Positions 1-6,796 of a stretch of DNA of 11,965 nt are shown one piece after another. A program made the translations under genes and the position numbers. The notes under the pieces are model-generated. The model searched no databases, was not told the origin of the DNA, and saw only the letters and a program-made list of their open reading frames with translations. Numbering within the stretch: the first letter of the stretch is position 1; the number at the start of each line of letters is the position of its first letter. This DNA is from Cyclostephanos tholiformis. Its lineage: Eukaryota > Bacillariophyta > Thalassiosirophyceae > Thalassiosirales > Thalassiosiraceae. The DNA is taken from contig JALLPB010000966.1 in assembly GCA_036939975.1 (NCBI GenBank), positions 1 to 11,965 on the forward strand. The letters run 5' to 3'.

Positions 1-13
1 AAAATTGAGATTT

Positions 14-25
14 TTTCCCGCCAAA
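14..25. promoter_or_regulatory. E2F/DP-like binding site (candidate)
   Basis: The 12 bases TTTCCCGCCAAA match the general E2F/DP consensus and are nearly symmetric, lying inside a longer T-tract/A-tract setting. The site is about 170 bases upstream of the dehydrogenase start at 193. It may serve that gene or an unseen gene to the left. This is a motif match only. Confidence 0.3.
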
Positions 26-61
26 AATCAAGTAGATGCGCGCCGGGAGGTGGTGACTTAT

Positions 62-130
62 GTGTCGAGTTTACACTTATAAGTAACTAGATTAGCGGTT
101 TTTAGCGAGATTTAAGTGTTGACTCGACAC
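62..130. repeat. Imperfect inverted repeat upstream of the dehydrogenase
   Basis: Arms at 62-79 and 113-130 are complementary at 16 of 18 positions (core GTGTCGAGT / ACTCGACAC), separated by a 33-base AT-rich spacer. It ends 62 bases before the start codon at 193, so it lies in the promoter or 5' UTR. It could be a binding site for a dimeric regulator, an RNA stem or a small transposon remnant. The sequence does not decide between these. Confidence 0.5.
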
Positions 131-192
131 TTAATTTTTAATTTTGGGAACGCTCAATTGATGACACACACGATAATGATGCGCGAGTTACA

Positions 193-1575
193 ATGAATAT
201 GACGTTTTCGAGAATTGTACTAATTCTTATCACTCTTAACACGTGTGCAGCGGCATTCCCGATGGGCATCATCACCAGCAATTCATCTCTTGTCGGCGTA
301 GCGGCGTCGAAGAAAACAGACGATGCAGCACAAGAAATACTTTTTGGTACAACAGGGGCAGCGAAGGCCGAGGCGAAGTCAATGTTTACGCATGGGAGAT
401 CGACAAACAAAAAAAAGTCAAAGATGAAGAGAAATGTCATGAGGTGGGTGATACATGGCGTTGCCACTGAGCTATTTCACAACATGATCCTTAGGACGTT
501 TCGTCGAGTCCGACAAAATTTTTTCGCCACCGATGAGGGGCGATTGGAACTGGAGAAGGGTGTACGATACAGACAGCCGTCAAAACGTGAAATCGCGGTT
601 GTGACGGGTGCCACTGGTGGAATAGGATCGAAAATTGTGCACGATTTGGCACTCAGGGGATATGATGTTGTCATAGCCGCCAGGGATGCAACGAGGGGGG
701 AGGAATTGGCGACGCAAATTCGCGATCTTGTGGCAGTCACGCCAGTAGAGAGCGTGGAAGAATCTAGTGGGAACGATGGTATGCCGACAATATCATTCAT
801 AGAATATCACGCGGATGTCCCTCAAAGTGCATTAAACGTGGCTTTGTCCATCAAGGATTTCGGGTCTCCCTTGTCGATCCTGATCAACAATGCCGGCATA
901 ATGGGCAAGTCAAAAAAACTCACTATGCAAGTCAATTTACTAGGTCCAGCGTATTTGACATTTGCATTGCTGCCGCTCATGGCCGAACGAGCGACTCGTA
1001 CCACGCCGCCAACGGTAATTAATGTCGCTTCATCGGCTCATCTGCGTGCTACACACGTTTTGGACGATGAATCACCCCTTTTGGAAAAAAATAACGACGG
1101 TAATCAATCTTGGTTAGACATTCTTCCTTCAGTTTCAGATAATGATCTGTCTACCTATGCCCAGAGTAAGCTTGCGTTGATGCAGTTTTCAACCATTCTC
1201 CGAAACTGGTTACCAACGAGCGACCCTCACATTCGTATTGTCGATGCCCATCCTGGCTTGGTATGGACCCCGCTCCTACGCGATCACACTGGCGACAAGG
1301 CTGTGCGATTACTGACGTGGACTGGCTTGGCCAATTTGATATACAAGAGTTCATCAGAAGGCGCTCAAGCCATCGTCGCGGTAATGGATTCTTCGCAACC
1401 GACACCAGCAACACGAAATCAGGTATACTATGTCAATGGTGAGCCAGGCGGTTACGCATCCTCCGAGAGCGCATCGTTTGATGACTCGATCAAACTTTGG
1501 AAACATGTTCTTGCGCCTGCACTTGAAGGGGTGATAGACTTACCAAAAGGATGGGGGCCAAAATATGTGGAGTGA
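193..1575 (+). CDS. Plastid-targeted short-chain dehydrogenase/reductase (retinol dehydrogenase/POR-like branch)
   Basis: A 460-residue NAD(P)-dependent oxidoreductase of the classical SDR family; the substrate is not known. Seen: a nucleotide-binding TGATGGIG at 138-145, NNAG at 232-235, an MQVN-type asparagine at 248, the catalytic serine in the ASSAH stretch (280/281), YAQSK with Tyr322 and Lys326, and an HPG motif at 353-355. The first 20 or so residues form a hydrophobic signal peptide ending CAAA-F (Phe22). A Ser/Ala/Lys-rich stretch of about 100 residues follows before the Rossmann fold at about 132. Signal peptide, phenylalanine, then transit peptide is the bipartite presequence of diatom and related secondary plastids, so plastid import is inferred. 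The ATG at 193 has A at -3, and there are no introns. A 20-residue acidic insertion (about 183-202) sits between beta-2 and beta-3. The family is secure; substrate and location are inferred. Confidence 0.92.
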   Translation: MNMTFSRIVLILITLNTCAAAFPMGIITSNSSLVGVAASKKTDDAAQEILFGTTGAAKAEAKSMFTHGRSTNKKKSKMKRNVMRWVIHGVATELFHNMILRTFRRVRQNFFATDEGRLELEKGVRYRQPSKREIAVVTGATGGIGSKIVHDLALRGYDVVIAARDATRGEELATQIRDLVAVTPVESVEESSGNDGMPTISFIEYHADVPQSALNVALSIKDFGSPLSILINNAGIMGKSKKLTMQVNLLGPAYLTFALLPLMAERATRTTPPTVINVASSAHLRATHVLDDESPLLEKNNDGNQSWLDILPSVSDNDLSTYAQSKLALMQFSTILRNWLPTSDPHIRIVDAHPGLVWTPLLRDHTGDKAVRLLTWTGLANLIYKSSSEGAQAIVAVMDSSQPTPATRNQVYYVNGEPGGYASSESASFDDSIKLWKHVLAPALEGVIDLPKGWGPKYVE

Positions 1576-1645
1576 CTAGAATGACAGTTATACAAATATA
1601 ATCTACTTCACAAATATCATCATCTATATCAAGGTAGTGGATTAG

Positions 1646-1662
1646 TTCCTTGTGACAAGGAA
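1646..1662. terminator. Perfect 7-bp hairpin between two convergent 3' ends
   Basis: Arms TTCCTTG and CAAGGAA are separated by TGA. It lies 71 bases after the dehydrogenase stop and 51 bases after the stop of the convergent gene on the other strand, so it can form in either 3' UTR. A role in 3'-end formation or mRNA stability is only a suggestion. No clear AATAAA signal was seen in this 137-base gap. Confidence 0.3.
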
Positions 1663-1712
1663 GTGGATCAGCAAAGCGCCTACCATACGGCACATCGTCT
1701 CAACACAGACCT

Positions 1713-2858
1713 TCAATTCTCGGAAAAATAGTCAAAATGTCGCATTAGTTCCTCCGCAGCAATGCCCTTATTATTGCGTACAATAATGGATATCAAAATC
1801 TTGGCGCGAGCTGGGTTATCCAGAATGAGTATGATTCTCTTTCTATGGCCGTCAGTAATGTCGCGTAAGATATGCGGGCTTTGCAGAGGAGGTGACATAT
1901 GATGGAACCTGGACTTAAGATACGAAAGGTCAAGAAGGATCTCCATTTTCTTCGCGATCTCCCCATCATCTACCGCTGACTTGTACCTTTCGTTGGTAGC
2001 GGCTTTGTATTGGGCTTCAGTGCTCTTTACGTTCAAGCGAGAGAGCTCGTCGCTTAATTGTGTAAGGTTTAGCCACTGAATTTCTCCACGCTTGTCGGCT
2101 ATCGCGTCCTCGTCTTTAGTGGGGTCGTCTAGTGATCGTTCTGGGCTGCAATTTTTACCTGCGAATAATTTCTTCCTAGATGTGTAAGGAGCATATGGAA
2201 TCTTTTCTGGACTGTCCAAGTCAACGAGTGACATCGTCTGCTTATTGTTGTCCGAATGTTCCTTTCTCCCGATAAAAATACCAGGCGAGACTGGGGGCGA
2301 CTCTGTATAGGATAGAGGCTCCCTGAAGTCGATAAAAGTGTCTGAGAGTTGATGCGAATTTGATTTGTCACCAAACAGACGGAATGGCAATGGGAGCTGG
2401 ATGGCACTAACGGGACACTTGGAAGGAGATTTCAATGGCTGAGGAGGATAGGGTGCTGGGGGAGCTACCTGAGCTGGAGTGGTTTGCTGCTTTGAAGGCG
2501 ATCGCGTGTTGTTATGCACGTTGAGTTTGCGGAGGACAGTCGAATCATCGGAGGAGACTCTTTCAAATCGTCTTAGAATGACTGCTTCCTCATTCTTCTT
2601 TTTGGAACTTGATCTTAACTTCATCTTGGATGCCGTGACTGGCATTCGTTTCTTAGCAGATTTATCATTCTCCTTGCTCTGTTTCTTCTTGGACTGAGGT
2701 AGTTTTCCACGTCTTGAAGTGACAGTCGGATAAGGCGTCGTCGCGCTTCTACCCCCCTTTTTGTTTCCTTTAATGTTTGCCCTCGATTTCTTGCCGGAGT
2801 TGCCGTCATCGGCATCATAATCGTCACTCCAGCTCGTGTTCAGGGAATACGAAGGCAT
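1713..2858 (-). CDS. Basic, mostly disordered protein with KEN box and RxL-like motifs; unknown family
   Basis: 381 residues, single exon; I do not recognise the family. The first in-frame ATG is at 2858 with A at -3. The open frame runs a few codons further upstream but without another ATG. Residues 1-150 are Lys/Ser/Arg-rich and low complexity, with likely nuclear-localisation clusters. A KEN tripeptide lies at 62-64 in a Lys-rich context, and RxxL-type sequences occur nearby. Several Ser/Thr-Pro sites appear (SPSK, SPPVSP, SPEK). FRLF (159-162) and RKKLF (228-232) resemble cyclin-docking RxL motifs. Residues 257-381 look folded and mainly helical, ending in a hydrophobic stretch (RIILIL, ILISIIV). 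KEN boxes are known APC/C degrons and RxL motifs cyclin-binding sites, so a cell-cycle-regulated nuclear protein is a reasonable inference, not a demonstrated function. It converges on the dehydrogenase and lies downstream of the hydroxylase on the same strand. Confidence 0.75.
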   Translation of the reverse strand: MPSYSLNTSWSDDYDADDGNSGKKSRANIKGNKKGGRSATTPYPTVTSRRGKLPQSKKKQSKENDKSAKKRMPVTASKMKLRSSSKKKNEEAVILRRFERVSSDDSTVLRKLNVHNNTRSPSKQQTTPAQVAPPAPYPPQPLKSPSKCPVSAIQLPLPFRLFGDKSNSHQLSDTFIDFREPLSYTESPPVSPGIFIGRKEHSDNNKQTMSLVDLDSPEKIPYAPYTSRKKLFAGKNCSPERSLDDPTKDEDAIADKRGEIQWLNLTQLSDELSRLNVKSTEAQYKAATNERYKSAVDDGEIAKKMEILLDLSYLKSRFHHMSPPLQSPHILRDITDGHRKRIILILDNPARAKILISIIVRNNKGIAAEELMRHFDYFSEN

Positions 2859-3254
2859 GGTCGTTTTCGGAGCCAAAGAGCAGCAGCGCGTTCAGAATAA
2901 TTGCAGTTTGTGAAAATGTCGCATTCTTTATTCCCATTGCAATCAGTCTCCATCCATCGCTCTATCGTTTCCGTCCAATTCAATCAACTTAACCTTCGTG
3001 CTCGCCTGTGGACAAGCATGATAGTATCTGACAGCAATACGAGTACAAGGTGCGTTGGTTTCGGTCGAATTTGATCAGCTATCATCATTTTTTTATTAGA
3101 AACTTTATGATACCTTCTTTTCGTGCATGACATAACCGAAAACCAGGATTTTGCTACTACAGCACCTTCCTTCTAAAACTGGATGTTTGAGTAGACGTTT
3201 GATTCGAGACTAGAGAGGATATGATTGATTCCAAATCAATCAAATACAGCGACA
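2859..3254. other. Intergenic region: promoter of the KEN-box gene and 3' flank of the hydroxylase
   Basis: 396 bases without a supported gene. On the minus strand it carries the 3' UTR of the hydroxylase and then the promoter of the 2858 gene. It is AT-rich, with a poly-T tract near 3090. The only clear structure is the hairpin at 3222-3242. No tRNA-like fold or conserved reading frame was seen. Confidence 0.6.
3222..3242. terminator. Perfect 9-bp hairpin just past the hydroxylase stop codon
   Basis: Arms TGATTGATT (3222-3230) and AATCAATCA (3234-3242) are separated by a 3-base loop. On the minus strand the stem starts only 12 bases after the hydroxylase stop codon, so it would be in the mRNA 3' UTR. 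A role in 3'-end processing or transcript stability is possible but unproven. Confidence 0.35.
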
Positions 3255-6200
3255 CTAGTTCACAATCGGGTCCCAGACCCATACGTTCGCCACATATTTG
3301 ACCCCCTTATCGACCTTCCCCCCCGAGTGTTGACTCAGATCGTCCATGTTTCCATCCGGCAAAACATTGTAAAAGATGATTGCGTTCCCCGATTGCGGTT
3401 TAACTTTGATGCCATCGTGGCGATTCGTCGTGATCGCTCGGGGGAATGTGGTCTCTCCTCCTTGGAGGCCTGATTCCTTCCGGGCTTCGACACTGCCAGT
3501 TTTCTTGCTTAAGGAGGCAGGAGAACGTCGTACCCCATTCTCGATCACGTCACCCTCCCCGGTCAGGTACAAAAGCACGGTGGCGTATCGCTTGGGTTGG
3601 TAACGATTCGTAATGGAGGGGTGGGTGAAATCATGGTGAGGAGCGTACTCCTCGCCGGGTTTGTAGCGGAGCAGTTGCATCTTTGGCATATAAATATTAA
3701 CGCATAACAAAAATAAAATCAAAGGAATCGTTTAGAGCTTCGAACAAAAATAACCATTGGTACAAAGGAACGGCAAGAAACACGATACCACCCGTGACCC
3801 ACCGCTTCGACGATCCGATCGTGGGTGGGGAGCCACTCGTCCTCTCCGGAATCGTCATTACCAGGGCGGTCCCGAACTATATCCCTCATCAAGCGTTCGT
3901 CGATGTTCAGTAAATCAGCGATGCGTCTAAAGATGGTGTCGACGATCGCGTCTTGTTCGCGATGTATCCAACCGCCGGTAGACGAGCGCACATCCGCCTC
4001 TGATCCCTTGGCTTTTCTGCCTGACCCAGTCCCATCGCCTGCGTCGACATTGGTCGCCGAGACGGTGGAGCGTTTCATGATCACGCCTCCCTTGGCTCCG
4101 GACGCGAGATCGATGAGATGCTGAACCTCGACCGGAGAGAGGAACTTCTTCGCCTCGAGGACGCGTGGGGCGCAGCTCAACACGCTGAGGGTGAGCCGCA
4201 TGGTAGCGTCGTCGCCATTATCGCCGGTTATTTTTTTCTCCTTGAGGCTGCTCGATTGGAATTGTCTCATTTTAGCGAGGCGCTCCTTCTCGACCTCGGG
4301 ATGATAATCATCCCCGGTCAAGCGTTCCAGCCTTTCTGGGAGAGAATTGTAATACAAGCTCGACGTAATGACGTCGTGCGTTTGGCCGATGTAATCCGCC
4401 CGCCACATGTGCATTCGGTGTCCATCCGGCGCCTTCGTTCCCGACCCGGACGAGAATGACGGGACATCAACGCCATCGCCATCGTCTCCTCCACGGTCGG
4501 GCTCCGCGTTGGTGGTCGTCGTCGTCGTCGCCAAATACGGCTGTGGAAAATTCGCCAACCACGCCCTACCGGTCTTGACTGAGGCAAAGATAAACGTTAA
4601 TACGTGCAGCATGAACAGCTGATAAGGCGGTGTTGGTCACGAGGAATCTGTCATTGCCGTCGCTCTCACCTAAGTAATCCCTCCCGAAGCTTCGATCGAC
4701 AATCCACGCGTCCCTCTCGAATCTCGTAACCTCCGTCCACTTCCCATCGCGCGTCCACCCATCGATCGCTCTTATCCTCTCCACGGCCGACATGTCCGAT
4801 AATGGATCGTGGTACAGAACCGGCTCGTCCCCAGTGATCGTCCACCTCTGCAGCACGTGATCCCTATCGTACGTGGGCGTGACGTGAAACGTATGTCCTG
4901 GGAACGTCGACGTCCCGATCGTACCCATGCCGCGGATCGTCCCGACCAATACCGTGCGCATTTCCCCCGCATTCGGTCCGGTGGGCACACGTCCGCCGTC
5001 CCAGTATAGGTTCACGGGGTTAACCGACAGATTGATGAACTTGGCTGCGTATCCGGTGAAGGAAAGCGACGCCGGCGAGACCTTGTAGTTCGGCTTGACC
5101 CGTCCCCTCGATATGACGGATAAGGCATCGTCCATCGAGGATGACGAAGGGGTGGACAACGAGGAGTAGGATGGCACGTCGTCGTTCCTTCCACGATAGT
5201 ACGTCGATACGTGCGGACGATCGTACACCATGGTCGATCCGCGTATGGACCGTCCGGTGGGACGGTTGAGAGCGTACTGACGAAGGAGGCAAACGTGCTG
5301 ACGTCGTCCAACGCGCGGATAATGCGAAGATGACGACGAGGTCGGCTTGGGCGGTAGATGAGCGTCGAGGATCGACTCGATCCGTTCTTCTAGGAGGATT
5401 AACGTCGACATGTCGTTCATCGCGATCCCCCCCTCCTCGATGATGGCGTCTATCTCGTCCAACATGCCGTCGTACTCCCCCCGCATAACTATGGCGCTCA
5501 CGTCATCGATCCCAAGTGCGTCCGCGAGGTAATGATAATTCAGAACTCGCACGCTCGGATCGAGCGGCAATATGAATTCCATCGAGGTCAGATGGTGGCG
5601 GTTATGATCGTTCTCGACCTCGGCGTCGTCGCTTCTCGATCCCGCCACTGCATTCGAAAGAGAGGAAGAGGAGGTGGAGGAGGAGGAGGAGGAGGAGGAG
5701 GAAGACGATGACGGATGGGGAGGGGTGCAGAAGTTAAGTCCCCGAGTCCTACGAAAGTCCCTCGCCAGGGCGTGTCCGCCACCGCCAATGCTCGAGACGT
5801 CCCCGACGTCGCCCTCCTCCTCTTCCTCCCCCCCAGTCGAGAGGTCCCGGAGGGCACGATCGAGGATCATCCCACGCCTCTCGACGGGTATGGCGTCCAT
5901 GGACGGCGCGGCGTATTTCGGTCGCTCGACTCGACGGTGATTGGGCGACGGCGTCGTCGATCCCGCGGTGGAGGACATACCGGCTTTGCCACCGCCATCC
6001 GCACGACGGCGACGGCGGAACGTCGACCAATCCCTGGCCAGCTCCTCCGTCCACGAATCGAATCCGCCGTGCATGCGCGAGTGGGCGATGACGGCGGCGA
6101 ATATCGCGACGAATATCGCGAGGAGGTGCTGTCGCATCTCGCGTGCGCCGACGCCCTCGCCTACGCGGGAGGAGGGAACGACACCCACCTCGTCGTCGTC

Positions 6201-6368
6201 GTCGTCGTCGTCGTCATCGTCGTCGTCAACATCTTCTGGGTGGTAGCGATCGTCGTCGAATGATGCGTCGTCATCCTCGTAATCATCGTCGTCATCGCGA
6301 GAATCGTCATCGGTCGAGCGATTCGTTCCGATCGCTTCTATGGGTTGGTTGTATTCGTAATCGTCCAT
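3255..6368 (-). CDS. Type II membrane prolyl 4-hydroxylase with a VHL-beta-like middle region; three exons
   Basis: Exons on the minus strand: 6368-4670, 4578-3803, 3680-3255. Spliced, they give 966 residues. The C-terminal 2-oxoglutarate/Fe(II) dioxygenase domain (about 700-966) fits prolyl 4-hydroxylase alpha subunits: an AP...FLS start, HxD iron ligands His840/Asp842 (PHHDF), GGETTFP, distal His943 and 2-oxoglutarate-binding Lys953. An insertion of about 25 residues precedes GGETTFP. The start is the ATG at 6368; the frame stays open upstream to a GTG but has no earlier ATG, and a TATA-like element lies there. Residues 12-60 are acidic, with 12 Asp at 48-59; 81-95 form a membrane anchor followed by basic residues, so the catalytic part should face the ER/Golgi lumen. 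A poly-Ser run lies at 220-236. Residues about 424-505 recall the VHL beta domain. No HDEL/KDEL is present. Likely role: hydroxylating proline in secreted or cell-wall proteins. It is divergent from the channel gene. Confidence 0.87.
3681..3802 (-). other. Hydroxylase intron 2 (122 bases, phase 0)
   Basis: Donor GTGGGT after the Glu-Ala codons and acceptor ending CCAAAG. The splice joins DRIVEA to MQLLRYKPG, restoring the continuous hydroxylase strand that leads into the iron-binding PHHDF. Read through, the frame would hit a stop within the intron. Confidence 0.8.
4579..4669 (-). other. Hydroxylase intron 1 (91 bases, phase 1)
   Basis: Donor GGTGAGAG following TACTTA, and a pyrimidine-rich acceptor ending TTTGCCTCAG, preceded by a possible branch site (ATTAAC). 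Splicing joins RDYL to VKTGRAWLANF and bridges two long open frames that overlap here. Confidence 0.82.
5661..5703. repeat. GAG/GGA trinucleotide microsatellite inside hydroxylase exon 1
   Basis: A purine-only run of GAG-type triplets with a few interruptions. On the coding (minus) strand it is TCC/TCT and encodes most of the poly-serine run at residues 220-236. It is in frame, so length changes by whole triplets would be tolerated. Confidence 0.8.
6190..6227. repeat. CGT/GAC trinucleotide microsatellite encoding the aspartate run
   Basis: Twelve consecutive Asp codons on the minus strand (eleven GAC and one GAT) make the poly-aspartate block in the predicted cytosolic tail of the hydroxylase. 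The single GAT interruption is at about 6216. Confidence 0.85.
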
Positions 6369-6416
6369 CGTTCCTCGTTTTTTGTCGTCCCCCTTGCCGC
6401 CGCGCGTGAATAATAC

Positions 6417-6431
6417 GGTATATAATATTAT
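6417..6431 (-). promoter_or_regulatory. TATA-like element for the hydroxylase
   Basis: The minus strand reads TAATATTATATACC about 50 bases before the ATG at 6368. Its place in the open frame upstream of the ATG supports treating that upstream stretch as promoter or 5' UTR. The element is nearly palindromic, so strand assignment rests on distance alone. Confidence 0.3.
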
Positions 6432-6695
6432 GGTCGGAGCACTGATCCGCAGCGAGACGTTGGCGCTGTGTTTTTTATGCCTGTGTGCACATTTCACCGT
6501 TGTTGTTCACAGAAGAAATCGTACGGAGAGGAGTTTACAAATCTTAGAACAAATAATGCGAGTAAATTCGTTAAAAATGTCCTAGGGAAAAATAGTACCA
6601 ACCGTATTCCGATGCTGCGAGGAATTTAGTATCTGAATCACATCTTTAATTCTGCCAAGGGACAACTTTTGACTAAAAAGAATTCAGAAGAAAAT

Positions 6696-6703
6696 GGCGG
6701 GAA
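6696..6703. promoter_or_regulatory. E2F-like core GGCGGGAA in the divergent promoter
   Basis: Matches the core of E2F/DP sites, 94 bases before the channel start. A fuller match occurs at 14-25. An eight-base match is weak evidence. Confidence 0.2.
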
Positions 6704-6738
6704 CAGTACTCATGTCGCTTGGCCTAAAAATACAGTAC

Positions 6739-6753
6739 GCCGGACTGTCCGGC
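6739..6753. promoter_or_regulatory. 15-base perfect palindrome close to the channel start
   Basis: GCCGGAC and GTCCGGC flank a central T. It is the most GC-rich stretch in an otherwise AT-rich promoter, 43 bases before the ATG at 6797. That suits a dimeric transcription-factor site or an RNA stem in the 5' UTR. The cognate factor is unknown. Confidence 0.35.
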
Positions 6754-6796
6754 TACTTACTTACTAGCCAACATTATTGTACCTACATCGCCCGCG

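Larger units (their letters stand above)
6369..6796. promoter_or_regulatory. Divergent promoter region between the hydroxylase and the OSCA-like channel
   Basis: 428 bases separate the two start codons, which point away from each other, so both promoters and 5' UTRs must fit here. It is visibly more AT-rich than the exons on either side. Recognisable elements are a TATA-like stretch near the hydroxylase, an E2F-like GGCGGGAA and a GC palindrome near the channel. No supported gene lies inside. Confidence 0.65.

Noticed and set aside
138..467. Minus-strand open frame whose translation contains an ASAFAAP-like plastid motif
   Set aside because: It lies antisense inside the dehydrogenase gene, opens with a non-ATG codon and has no domain. 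The resemblance to a plastid presequence is coincidental.
2859..2876. Upstream extension of the KEN-box protein to 2876
   Set aside because: The codon at 2876 is TTG. The first ATG, with A at -3, is at 2858, and non-ATG starts are not expected here.
1735..2926. A 13-base direct repeat (AAAATGTCGCATT) at 1735-1747 and 2914-2926
   Set aside because: One copy is inside the KEN-box coding region and the other in its promoter. It has no target-site or element structure, so chance is the simplest explanation.
3457..3529. A possible GT-AG intron inside hydroxylase exon 3 covering the insertion before GGETTFP
   Set aside because: The best GT...AG pair is 73 bases and would break the frame, while reading through keeps it open. 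The insertion is therefore treated as coding.
4118..4459. Plus-strand open frames overlapping the hydroxylase (for example 4118-4459 and 5715-6263)
   Set aside because: These are reflections of GC-rich, biased coding sequence on the other strand. The minus strand has clear hydroxylase motifs and splice sites.
6369..6497. Extension of the hydroxylase N-terminus to 6497
   Set aside because: The upstream frame opens with GTG and has no ATG before 6368. A TATA-like element lies within it, so it is read as promoter or 5' UTR.
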